A stretch of DNA of 64,000 nucleotides, from contig JADWOT020000008.1 of assembly GCA_036345935.2 (NCBI GenBank), positions 5,931,114-5,995,113 on the forward strand, in the 5' to 3' direction. The stretch comes from Taenia hydatigena (Eukaryota; Platyhelminthes; Cestoda; Cyclophyllidea; Taeniidae). Shown here piece after piece: positions 22,566-42,902 of this stretch (its first letter is position 1; every line of letters begins with the position of its first letter). The translations under genes were made by a program, and so were the position numbers. Under the pieces are notes generated by a model that worked only from the letters and a program-made list of their open reading frames with translations, was not told the origin of the DNA and searched no databases.

Positions 22566-24942
22566 TTTTTTTAAATAAATAAAGATTTTAGTATTGGGAT
22601 TGGAGGATAACCTATAATTATGTAAGATGTCCTAAAAGACACGAATTGTAGCCTGTCTCATGCACAAGATTGTCACCGTATGGGAGAAGTCAGCTTGGTC
22701 ACCTAAAAGGTGGTCTGCTTGGGCAGGTAATTAAGCGATTTACAGGAATCCTCGTCACTGAAGAGACCTTGATAGTTTATTTAACTCTGGCTTTGATTAC
22801 GCGGGTCCTTGAGTTCTCCCAGATTGTACATCGACTCAGTGATTTGGCGTTCGGGCTATCCCAGTGCCTTCTGTGACACTACTATGACTTCATACAACTT
22901 CAGGGATAGACTCGGAGCGTTGTGGCTGTCTCTTTAGAAGCGCTAGGAGATAAGGTTTTATGGCGTAGGAAGTGAGCAAACATCCAGACAGGCTAAAAAT
23001 AATCAAGAACCACAGCATAGCAGTAAACTGGCGGTGTCTCGATGTTAGACAGACCGTTTTTATCAGTAATTAGCGCGAGTTGTGTGCTAATGATGAAGGA
23101 AACCAGGCTTTAGATGAAAAAAGCCATGTTATTTCTTACATTGACTAAAACATCCCAGTCAAAGCCTGAGTGCACTTGTGAGAGGAGGATTCAAGTAGGC
23201 AAGATGTGAGATTTTTGAGGCGCTGCCTATTCTACCGAAATACTATGATTGACTCTCGGTTCTCGTTAGAAGACCACAAAGGATCCAGACATAGCCGTAG
23301 TCACCGAGATCTTCTGTACATCGCCAATACAAGGCGTCTCGAGACTTCACAGCACTTCAATCCCTTCTCAAATACCATCGTAATGCTACTTTCGTAGCCA
23401 ACAGATTTTTGGATTTGAGTTAACTCTATCATTTTAGTTGAGACAGATTGAATTCGGCTGCTGATCATTAATTAATCCACAAGAGCTCTACCGCCCTTTG
23501 GCTTTCCTAAATTTTGATAAAATGGAAGATTAAGGGTAACCAAATACCGATTTGCGTAGGTAATCCCTGTCAACTCAATGGCATCACTGATACACACATC
23601 CCCATGCTTGGAGTTTAATGCGACAGGAGATCCTCTAGTGCGTGGTGCAGTGATAAATGCAACTAAAACATTCTAATGTGAGGAGGTTAGTGCGTGTGCT
23701 AACAATCAACATCTGCTGCCAGTCAGTTGCTCCAAGTTGCCAAGACTACAAAGTAAAGGGAAATCGCCTGCGCACCCAACGTGCTTTGTAGCGTGTGCAA
23801 TTTGAGATGCTTCAGACGACAACGTGGAAGAAGCACCACAAGAATCCAACTCCGTTTCATCGCCCTAAGAGGATCCACACTCTCACCTCTTGAGGAGGTC
23901 AACAATTTGGAGACCCATCGAGCATAAGTTTACTGGAAAATAGTTATTAACTACGTGGTGCCACATCAGCACGATAAAGAGACGCCTCTTATTCATTAAG
24001 AGTCCTCAACACTGGAATATGCACTGAGACAGAGCAAACCACAGCAGAGCAGAAGCTACCAACCCCTCAGACGTATAAAACACAACTCGACATTCTCCAA
24101 ACCCATCCAAGTCAACTACACCACACCAATTTCGTGGAGTTGAACCCAATGGACAACCCCCTTTGACTCCAATCAGGTCCGAGAGTGGTGACAATGCGTA
24201 CAGCTAAAAAAAGTGAAGAAAGGACCGCCTGCCCCTTCAACCTTGTTGAGGACAGTGACCCCCAACTCCTCTGCCCCTCCCCCCGGTGCGAAGAGCAAAT
24301 GATAACTAAAGGCACAAGAAAGGAAAGCCAAAGGTAGACAATGGACGTATTCGAATAGGATCAAGACGAAAGTCAGTAAACAGTGAGGGATTTCGAGTTG
24401 CGAAAAAGTAGGGGAAAGGCAGATGACAAGAGGGCTACAGAAACAGTGATCAAGATAGTGAAACAGAGAAGAAATTAACAACGTAGAGTACGCGTAAAAC
24501 AGGTAATTAGTGGGAAAAGAAATGGGGAGTCGGGTGGAGGAGACAACATCATGCTTCCCACTTCCCCCTGTCACTGATCGATCGTCATTATCATTAAAAG
24601 TGCGTACGTAGGTATGTATAATGTATGCAATCAGAAACAAGGTGGATATAAAAGAGAAATAGATTGAGGGGAAGGGGAGGAGGAGCAGCGACTTTTAATA
24701 ACAGGGACCTACGCGAGCACTCGCGCAGGATAATGGAATGGCGTAATGTGATTCAACTTGGTAGAGGTGATAGTGGTGAATGCAGCCGGTTTGAACAACA
24801 GTGCAGCAGCTAGCGCTAAACACACACGTGCTTGGAGGATCAGAGAACAGAGGGATTGGGGGGAAATTATGCGTTTTCATGTATGTGCAGACACCTGGAA
24901 GGGCAGAAGGGGGAGGGGGGAAAAGGCAGTGAAAGGCGGGTA
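22566..24942. other. Downstream flank of clathrin, no other gene recognised
   Basis: Holds the 3'UTR of the minus-strand clathrin gene close to 24942. A TTTAAT at 24694-24699 (ATTAAA on the minus strand) is a possible poly(A) signal. Long frames at 24173-24640 and 24695-25186 overlap the 3'UTR and last exon in the wrong frame and are not genes. Confidence 0.35.
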
Positions 24943-33360
<8,418 letters not shown>

Positions 33361-34678
33361 TTTTTTAATGCAACGTAGGCCCTCTGTTGGAAGAGAAAAC
33401 GAAAGGGACACAGTGAGGCGGAATTCACAGTTACACCACCGTTCTTAAGTGCTATTGGTCAGCTAAGCATCCACAACTAACAGCAACAATTATGACATCG
33501 ACTACAAGAGGCATTTAGCATACGTGCTAAGAGTTACAAAGTATTAGTAATTTCACAAAACGTACAGTACAGTAAGACACGGATACTGAAAATCCGGGCA
33601 CATGGCCGTTATATGGAAGTTGATGACGGAGTAGTGGATTTTGGGTAAGAATCACTTGATTTGTGGTGAGCAGGTTAGATATTGCGTTGAATTCAAAGGC
33701 AGTTACAGACAAGAATTTGTCGAGGAGCATTTACTTAGTAATGCATGCCAGTGATGCATTAAACGGTCGCAAATTAAGTATGCTATCCCCTCATTTCAAG
33801 CTTCGAAATGATCACTTGCGATGAGCATTACAAATTATTTGGTGCTAAAGCAGCTTTGCCAGCAGTCAAATTTGATTGCGAATGAAACGACACCTGACTA
33901 CAACATCATTGATTCGCCCCTGTGGGTCCACTGGGTCCAGACTTCCGTTCTACACAGAAACATTGTATGAAAAAGTAAAGATGCGCGGCATGTCACACAC
34001 GTTCATCACCAGAAGCAAGAACACTGACCCAAGTTTAGTCATTCGGTAAGACGTGGCTTAAGATGATTTCCTTGTAATAAGCTCTTGTGTCTATGCGTTG
34101 CTGCTGTTCATTCTTGCTCTATGTTGCCGAAAATGTTGGAAAGTGTAGTTTCTGGCCATTACGCTTTAGTTCTGCACTTGGTTTTGAGAACGCTGTCTGG
34201 CCAGCAATTAATCAAAACATTTTGGTTTGTAAAGCTTTTTAAATACGATGCGCATTTGACTATAAAGGTAACAAGGTTTTTAGAAAAGGCAAGAAGTAGA
34301 AAGCGGTAAAGGTTGTTTAACTTTATGATGGAGATAACTAACTTTCAAATAAGTGTGATCTGGCCTTTAGAGGTTCAGGCCACGTGGTTCTGCGTATTTT
34401 TTACTTTTCTGGTGTTTGTATATCCCCTCGTCGTCATTCGTTGTCCATTTGAGGATGTTTTGCCTCTGTATCCGCTACTCTACAGGCTGTTTTAAGAGTC
34501 TTTCCCGGGAACTGGGCCGTCTTTGGTTTTGCTTAGGGTCTATTTTTTTCAGCAAAGCATAGGCCTTATTATCAAATTAATTCCAGAGATAGTTCATTGG
34601 GTTTCGCTAACTTTTTAAGCTCTGCACTGTTTATAGTCCTTCAAACATAAGTATCAGTAATATTTTTCTCTATCTAGA
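33361..34678. promoter_or_regulatory. Shared 1.3-kb upstream region of divergent clathrin and DDX54 genes
   Basis: The clathrin start codon (33360, minus) and DDX54 start codon (34679, plus) point away from each other across this interval. No protein gene is recognised inside. Each gene has a 3' splice-type AG just before its ATG: CTCTTCCAACAG at about 33395-33384 on the minus strand, and TTTTTCTCTATCTAG ending at 34677 on the plus strand. It must contain one shared or two separate promoters; no TATA or named site is convincing. Confidence 0.5.
34663..34677 (+). promoter_or_regulatory. Candidate splice acceptor one base before the DDX54 ATG
   Basis: TTTTTCTCTATCTAG is a strong pyrimidine tract plus AG, leaving a single A before ATG at 34679. 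This is either the end of a 5'UTR intron or a spliced-leader addition site that would give an almost leaderless open frame after trans-splicing. Confidence 0.5.
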
Positions 34679-37600
34679 ATGGAATCCGAAGCCTCAGATA
34701 CCTCTGAACTTAGCACGGATCAAGTTCGCCGGCTTGTCCAAAAGGCAAACCGAAAGCACAAGAAGCGTGCCGGTGGCTTCCAAGCAATGGGTCTCAGTCA
34801 AGCTGTTTTCAACGGGATTGCCCGGAAGGGTTATAAGGCTCCAACCCCCATTCAGCGGAAGGCCATTCCTGTCATCCTCTCTGGTCGTGATATCGTTGCT
34901 ATGGCACGCACTGGAAGTGGGAAAACGGCGGCGTTTCTCATTCCCCTACTAGAAAGATTAAAACGACACCAGGATACTGGTGCTCGGGCACTTCTCCTAA
35001 GCCCCACGCGCGAGCTTGCTATGCAGACACTTGCTTTCACAAAGGATGTATGTTTGCATTATTTTTGTCTGCATAGACGATCTTTAGTTCTGTACATCAA
35101 AATTCATAAGGTATACGCTTGGTTCTCTGTGCATTAACGTTATTAAGTCATGACTAATTAATAAGTCGAGATGTAACATTTCGTACGCGGCTAGTACTGA
35201 TGCATGAAACAAAAACACCGAGTATACGGTGAATCCTTGCTAAAAATAAAGAAACGAACCCCATTTTTTGTTTAAGATCGGGAGATTCACGAACCTCGTT
35301 GCTGCCGTAATCGTTGGAGGCGATAAGTATGTTTCAGCCAATTTTTAACACCTTTTCTAGAATGGATGACCAATTCATGGCGATTCACCAAAATCCTGAT
35401 ATGTAAGCTGCGTAATTTCGCTATTGACCGCGGTCTCGTAGAATAATCGCCACACCCGGTCGTTTATTGCACGTCATAATGGAAATGGACCTCACTCTCA
35501 AGTCAATTGACTACGTTGTATTTGACGAAGGTGACAGGTGAGTTCATTATAATTCAAAGAAAGTTCTTCTGCGGAAAACTATTACGACTTGATGTGCTTT
35601 CCCGTCGATAGGCTGTTTGAGTTGGGTTTTGCCGACCAGTTGAGAGAAACACTTAATAGGCTGCCAACCAAACGTCAAACCCTAATCTTCTCAGCCACTC
35701 TTCCAGGTGGCTTGTTGGAGTTTGCTCAGGCTAGCCTCACAGAGCCAGCACTCATACGACTGGATGTGGACACAAAGCTAAGCAGTCAGCTCAAAATGGC
35801 TTTCATTACTTGTCTTCCGTTCGAAAAAGAGGCCCTTGTCATCCACCTCCTTCAGACCATCATTCCAGAGGAGGAGAAGGTTGTAATATTCTTCGCCACA
35901 AAACACCACGTTGATTACATGGAAATGGTAATCGCCTCTTTCTTCCTTTCTTGCTGTTGATTCCTCCAAATAACTGATTAATCTTTTGCCTGAAAAAAGG
36001 TTTTTAAGGAGGTTGGAATTGATTGCACCGTAGTGCACTCGGGTTTGGATCCAGTGGCTCGCAACATGGCTGTGAGTAGTTTTCGTCATGGCCGAGTGAA
36101 GTGTCTTCTCGTAACGGATCTCGCTGCTCGTGGAATTGATATTCCTCTGCTTGACAACGTCATCAATTTCCACTTTCCTGCTCAAGCGAAACTCTTTGTC
36201 CACCGTGTCGGTATGTTGTGCTATGTTAGACTAAGACCCTTGACACCTAAATCCCGGGTTCACTGAGCCCACTTTTTCAACAAAGATAGTAGGGCGGATG
36301 ATGAGTGGTTGCTCTGCAGCGACTGTAGGGGCCTGTAAATCAGCATCGCAAATTCGTAACAAATAATTATTTCCTTGTCTTTATTTCGTCAAATGAAATG
36401 GCATCCATTACTCAGATTCCACCTACTTGGGTACTCGCCAGAATTTTGTATGGTTTTGTCGGTATTGTATGGTTTACGAGAACTTCGGACTAATTTGTGA
36501 AGTGCGTTCATTTGGCTTGATAACTCCAGTTTGTTACTAAAGTACTTGAATCGTTTGACCGACGACAGCTTTTATTTCAGAATGTAACTTTGAAAATTGA
36601 TATTGGTTCAGCAGACGATTGTAAAAGGCGAAGACGGCTGGCTTGTTGACAGCGCTGTTGATGTTTTTTTAGCTAAAATCCATGTCGTCATGCGCCCATT
36701 TAAGGTGCGTATGCACTGATTTTGATATTTTGATAGTGCACATGACAAAAGATGAATAAGTTCTCTGATGTCGCAATGAGGACCCCAATGCACCCGGAAA
36801 TCAGTGTCAAACGTTGAGGCTAATTGTTAGTACAGACGGAAATAGCGACCGTGGATTGGAGTCTTGAATTAGGTAGCTAGTGGTAGTGAATCCAGTAACA
36901 AGCTGCACAAGTTTCACGGGTGGCTAGAAACTAGTCTTAATGGGCGAAGCGCATAGGGTAGGTTTTAGCTACGTGAGCTGGTATATGATTGCTACCAAAA
37001 AGGATCCTCCTTGGACAAGAATCCATGTCTTTATTTGGCCATTCAAAGAATCGTCAGTTTAATTTATCGTCACGTATCGCTCAAATAGACCCGATTCAGT
37101 CTGACAGGCTTTTGTGAATTGGTTTAAGTTTACTTTAAGAAAGCAAAGTGGCCTGGAATAAAGTACATTTTAATTTGGCGGAGACGATGGTGGAGGATGG
37201 AAAAGTTTTCCGACGGCATAAACCTTCTTCTTGGAAAAACACGGCATAAGAAATAGAGACTTTATTAACCCAATGACAAAATCACCAACTTAAGTTTATT
37301 GGTTGAAGGAACTACTGAAGCATTCCTTCCCTTGATGTCAGAAACAGTCTTATCCGCACAGATGGGGGTGGGCGTATAAGTACGTCTAGCAAGTGCTGAA
37401 AAGTAGACCGTAGCTTTCGAAAAACCATATAATCGTACCGGTTTGGGCGTGTAATATAGGTTGTAGTGCATGGCTTACAGGTAGAGTGGCACGTGCTGGT
37501 CGTTCGGGGATGGCCATTTCTCTGGTGGACTCAGATGAACTTCCCTATTTGATGGACCTCTTCGTCTTCTTGGGCAGGGAGGTGATCACCTCCCATGTTG

Positions 37601-40600
37601 CCAGCTCCGCACAGCAGAATGACTCTCCCGACTGGCCGAATGAGCTGCTCGGTTCCTGTCCCCGGGATCTCATCATCGTTGGCGTGGAGGGTGCCATGAA
37701 ACGGGAGAAGGAGAACGCTTCTCTAGTAGGTTGAAGGTCTTAAACACTCATCAGGTGGTTATTTATGCACAAAGAGGCTTGTCTTCTCGTTTTGCTTGCG
37801 TGCTTAAAGTTCTGTTTCAGTCTTTAATGGGAATGAGGCAGCTTCAGTTACCGTTTTTACACAACGAGAGTATCCTGTCTAGTTTCCATGGTGTATAGGC
37901 TCAGATATCTTCTCCTCCTTGTCTGCGGAACGCCGAAGGTGCTTATATAGACCTTCAAATCTTACATTTCCTAACACGTGGGACCAGCGAAGCCGTTTTG
38001 TTAACAAGGAGGGTAAAGAGTGAAAGAATTCCGTTTCTTATGGCAATCTTTACACGCATCTTCTCTGAGTTTATGTTTCGGAATAGACTGGTTTAAATTG
38101 CTTAGTATGCTTCCTCCACCATGGAGATAGGTCTTCATCCCTCCGACATTGTTGTAAGCCATCTGCGAAATGTTGAATGGAAATGGTCCACTTCCCCACT
38201 GGCAAGAAGGCTCTCAAAACGCTTCATTAGGTCCGAGTCTAGAGTCACTCGAGGCAGCCACTTCTGTCTGAGAAATAAATGCACGCGTTTGGTGTCTGCG
38301 TATGTAACTGAACTTTCTTCAAGAATCATTTCAGTCGACTGAAGTATAGGCGTCCACTTCCTTAGGAAACTACGGTTTCGCGTCTATGTGTTTAGGCTTC
38401 CGCCGCAGCAGTGTGCAAACGAGCCCTGAAGAAGTACATGGCGACTCGACCAAAGGCCAGCGCGGAGTCTGTGCGTCGGGCGAAGGATTTACGGCTGCAC
38501 ATTGCCACTCTGACTCCGCATCCCATCTTTGGTGAGCTGATCTAGCTTCCATCATTTTCCCGCATTCTTAACTATTTCTGCTCAAGATTTGAACTCGCTT
38601 TTGTTTTAAATCACTTCCACTTTTACCAAAATGGGTTAAGAAAATTAGTGAATTCAGGCCCTCACGGTTTGTTGATGCACTGACTGATAGGGCATTCACA
38701 AGGATGCACGCCCTGTGCTTATGGTTTTCAGTTATGTGCGTCTTTAGAAGCCCATGCAAAGCCTATCCCACTGTGGTGCATCAGAATGTCATCGGTGCAT
38801 GAGTCAATTCTAGTGATTCAAGGATGCCAAAATTTGGTCACTTTGGTGTCACTGATGTGAACATTTGATTACGAACAAGAGGCATTGAGATTTGTCCAGG
38901 GAGTTAAATTATTTACAGTTGTTTATCACAAGTGTTCAAAATGGATTCTTAAATTTTACATATGAATTCCATGAAGTAGGAAAGCGAAGAAGGCTATTTT
39001 GTTGTCTGACTAGCGGGCTGACGTTAATGAAGAGGGTAGATGGAGTCTTTAGGATGCGCACTTGCTGCGACGACATCGGCAACGATGGTACAAACGCTAC
39101 TATTCACCCCATTGCTTTTCTCTCCTCTACTCCAGCTACCCAACTCGCCAACGTTGATACACAAAAGGAGGCAATTTTGGAGATGCTTCGTAATCGAAAA
39201 CTGCCTGTACGTTGTAATGAGTTCAGTATTCACTGTTGTCTAGAGATTAACTCCACTAATTCGAGGTAGAGGCTGACTCTCAAAAAAAGAGCAGCTCCTT
39301 TGACTTATTTTCCAACCTTCAGTTATTTCATCCGGGATAAGAGGTAGAATGTTTAACCATGCATTGACGGGAATTCCGCATTTGGCTTAACTCTTCTTTT
39401 TCAGACAATTTTTGAGGCGTTGGGCAAGAGCGCCAATCCAGAAGCCTTTACGATGATGCAAAAGAAGCGACGCATTTACGATGGTCTCATTTCCAGGGCG
39501 GCCGTCGAGACAGAGGCCAAGAAGGCGCGCCTGCGTCTCGAGGATGCCGAAAAGCTGGCCAAGGCGAAAGTTGCACAGCCGACTCGGACTGCTGCCGAGG
39601 TGGGTTGCCTTGCCTTCGCCCTGACCTCTCCCTGCATTCCATCGCATTAGTGCGTAACTTTGATTATCAAAGCAAATTTAGGGTCCTACAATCTAGCTGA
39701 TTTCCTTGATGGTTTGTGAGGCCTCTTTTTTTACTTGCTTGTAGCACGATGAGACGATTCTGGCGACTAATCTTTTTGCTATAGAGAAAGTGCTTTTCTT
39801 TTCGTAAGCGCAACCTTTTACCCTACTTTGCAAATCGTGAGGTAGCATAGATTTGGGCAAAAAAAGATGTAATCAGCGCACGAAATTCCCAGTACAATTA
39901 TCTGAAAGGTACAGAGTTCCCATGGCATTGCGTTCGTTGCTGAATTTTCCGCCATTTTTAATGCTAAGTCGCCTTAACGTATTAAAATTATTAAACTTAT
40001 CTTTTAGTATCCCATTTACAGTATTTTGGATGGAATAAATAACGTCATCAATCTCCCGAGAAAGAGAGTTTGGGAGGTAGCTTTGGTAGAGCCATAGACA
40101 TTGCCAATCACTTCAACGCCTCTTGAGTGAAATGCGTTTAACAACTCACTTGAATATTTGAAAGCTGGAAGTGATCCACTTGGAATGCATTTCATGCTGC
40201 AAAGTAATCCTTCCTTCAAAGCGGGTGCCATTTAGTTCAATGCAATAGTCCATGGAGGTTCCCTTTTACTCTCTTCTGCTGCTTAATTATCTACTTGTTT
40301 TATTCTCATCTGCTTGTATTTCAGTATTTTATTCGCTAGCTACTTTTAACGGAAACACGGCAAAAGCGTCCGTCCTTGAGGAGCGGAGTTGTTTCATTCA
40401 ATTGATCTCTTGTCCTCTCTTTGATCGTGACACCCGGTGGATGCTGCAACACCGACTAGTTCATTACTAGCTCACAATGGGTTTGGTTGTCTAAATTTTC
40501 TAGCTTCTGGGGCAGTTACCAAAGTTGCGCCATTGGGCAGTCGGATCACACCTCGACTCATTATACAGCATTCATCTTGCAGACCGTGGCGTGACCGGGA

Positions 40601-41969
40601 CGCGAGAGTCCAATCAGGCCCAATGTTTTGCACGTCTTTTGTCTGCTTTTTTCTAGGGTGATATAGCACCACCAGAAGGAAGCACTTTCTTCGTTCCAAT
40701 GGCACGAGGAGATGAGGCAACAGAGCGGGGCCTGAGCGTGTCCTCCGCCGCGCTTGATTTCGGTGTCAATAGCTTTGCCATCTCTGCTGAGGCCGCTCGC
40801 CTTGACGTTCAGGGAGATGAGGTTGGTATCTCCTACGGGTGCGTCGCCTCTTCCTTCTTTTCACTCTCCCCTCTAACTAATTCAATTTGCTCATCCATTA
40901 GGCTTTTTAAGGATCTTTTACTATGACTAATGATTAAAACTTATTGTAGATAAGATATTACGGGTATCGGCGTCTGAAAACGTCATTAGAGTACACGGGC
41001 TGGGAGGTAGCCTAAAAATATGTATGCCAATGTTCGATTTTGTTGGGTCACCAGGGCGATGCTTTGTCTCTATAACTAACAGAAGCTATTGGTATCGTAG
41101 ACGGCCAGCAGGCTCGAAAAAAGTGCTACAAGTGTGGGACCGCAAGAAGAAGCGTTTCGTCAACTCGGAAGTTGCTGCTGGCAAAGCCAACGTGGCTTGC
41201 ATTAAAACGGAGAGTGGAGTCACCATTCCTGCCTCCTACAAGACCGACAGGTAGGTCACTCATCTCCATATCAAGGCTAAACTCTGTGAAATACCTATTG
41301 TTGGAATTTTGTTTGCAGATACAAGACGTGGCTGAAGAAGAGCAAAGTGGACATGGAGAGTATGGGGAATCAAGCAGAATTAGGTGGTGGCGAGGCGGCA
41401 AAAAGGGTGGAAAAGAAGACGAAGACAGAATCGAATAAGCCGAAGGAGAATTTCATTAGCCTCTTTAACGCCCGCTATGGAAGCGTGGTGGAGTTTATGG
41501 ATCTGGAAGGTGATGATGGCCTGGATGGAAAATTCTTTAACCGACGCTCCGGCACGAAATGGTCGAAGAAAAACAAAAAGATTCAGGACAGTGATACGGC
41601 TAATAACGCAAACAATAAAGATGGTGGTAAAAGTGGAATCAGAGTCGTAGGCACTATGTCTCGGTGTAAGTCATTCACTTCTGCGTCAAGCATCCTACTA
41701 GAGAGCCCTAGACTTTCAAACTTTCTTTGAATATTTGGATTTTAGTTCATCGGACCCTACAAAATGCCACTAAGAGGAAGACTCTGGAGGAGAATAAGGG
41801 AATAAGGCAAGCGAAGGGAAGTAGAACCTTCGGCCAGATGCGAAAACCTGAACAAATTCTCAAACAGCGACGTCGAAAGGAAAGGCAGAATCAATTAAGG
41901 CTGAAGAACAAGGCTAAGAAGGGTGGTGGTGGCGGAGGTAGAAAAGGAAAAGGAAAACGTAGGCGCTAG
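34679..41969 (+). CDS. DDX54: DDX54/Dbp10-type ATP-dependent RNA helicase, complete, 14 exons
   Basis: Exons: 34679-35047, 35277-35326, 35361-35402, 35442-35537, 35612-35927, 36000-36210, 37481-37725, 38396-38531, 39136-39206, 39405-39599, 40657-40838, 41101-41250, 41319-41665, 41746-41969. All GT-AG, frame kept; 877 residues against 881 in human DDX54. Motifs: Q motif GYKAPTPIQ, motif I ARTGSGKT (76-83), SPTRELA (108-114), ATPGRLLH (157-164), motif II DEGD (182-185), SAT (213-215), [23 protein letters not shown] (359-369). The C-terminal Dbp10 block [10 protein letters not shown] (649-658), KTESG...[10 protein letters not shown] and a Lys/Arg-rich tail mark it as DDX54 rather than another DEAD-box protein. 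The family acts in the nucleolus in 60S ribosome assembly. Glycine replaces the usual alanine of DEAD. The acidic stretch seen between helicase core and C-terminal block in vertebrates is short here. Confidence 0.97.
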
Positions 41970-42902
41970 AATTGTGCTACGTGCGTGGTGTACATATTTC
42001 CATACTTAAGCGGTGGTCCCGCCACCATTACCACATTTATCCACTCGAAAAATGGATCTGGTTTTCATCTAGTCTTTTGGGACGATTTTAATTTTTTAAA
42101 TGTTTTCTGGAAATGTCGCATCCCAGTCCTTTTGGTTCAAGTGGTTTTCTTGTACATACGTTTTTCAATGTACCCAAAACAGGTTTTCAATAGCGGAACA
42201 TTGTTTTTCACAAGAAATAAGTTGTATCAATGTGTTTGCATTGATGGGACAGTTAAGCCATCCCTAGGGATACAGTAAAGCAAAGGTTGAAGAACAGAAG
42301 GTAGGAAGATTATCGAAGCTATTTGTTATTGGAGACGTACTTTTAGAACCATGGAACCATCCGAATAATTGTAAGCAAACTTTGAAGAAAAAACTACGCG
42401 GATGCCTGGTGCGAAGTCCTTGATTCAAGTTAGCAGAAATGGAGGTGTTTTCCTCAGGAGGGTGGGATTGTTTTGCTCCTTCAAGTGATCATACATTTAC
42501 TTAAAAAGAGATGGTTTAGACCGAAAAAGAGTAAGTTAGTGTCGGGTGACGTCAATTTAGATCTTTGAGGTGTAACAGGCGTTTTTTCCCCGAGACCCAA
42601 TAGTGAAGGTAGTTTAATACTATGAATTAGGATGGCTCAATTGGGCAATGGGTAGTGAAAAGGAGTGTGTGATACATAAATATCTATTCTGTGTAAACTG
42701 AAATTACGTTAAAAATGGAAACATCTAGCTCGTATTTCCTGTTTAAAGTTGGTGCAGACTGTTCTGCCAGCGCCCTAAAGAAAAACAGGCATTTATTAAG
42801 CCATTTAAAGGAGTCAAATTCTAGCTTATAATGAGATAAAATGGGACAGGCAAAGCTACCTTTTGTAAGGATTGTACGAACATGTATGCTTGGTGACTCA
42901 AA
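41970..42902. other. Convergent intergenic region between DDX54 and vasohibin
   Basis: Holds the 3' ends of both genes. On the minus strand a canonical AATAAA serves vasohibin; no canonical hexamer was found for DDX54 on the plus strand within this interval. Nothing else recognised. Confidence 0.45.
42792..42797 (-). terminator. Probable vasohibin polyadenylation signal AATAAA
   Basis: AATAAA on the minus strand (TTTATT on plus), about 105 bases beyond the proposed vasohibin stop codon at 42903. The position supports the chosen last exon. Confidence 0.5.

Noticed and set aside
35778..36203. 141-codon minus-strand frame across DDX54 exons 5-6
   Set aside because: Antisense shadow; the plus strand carries helicase motifs IV and V here.
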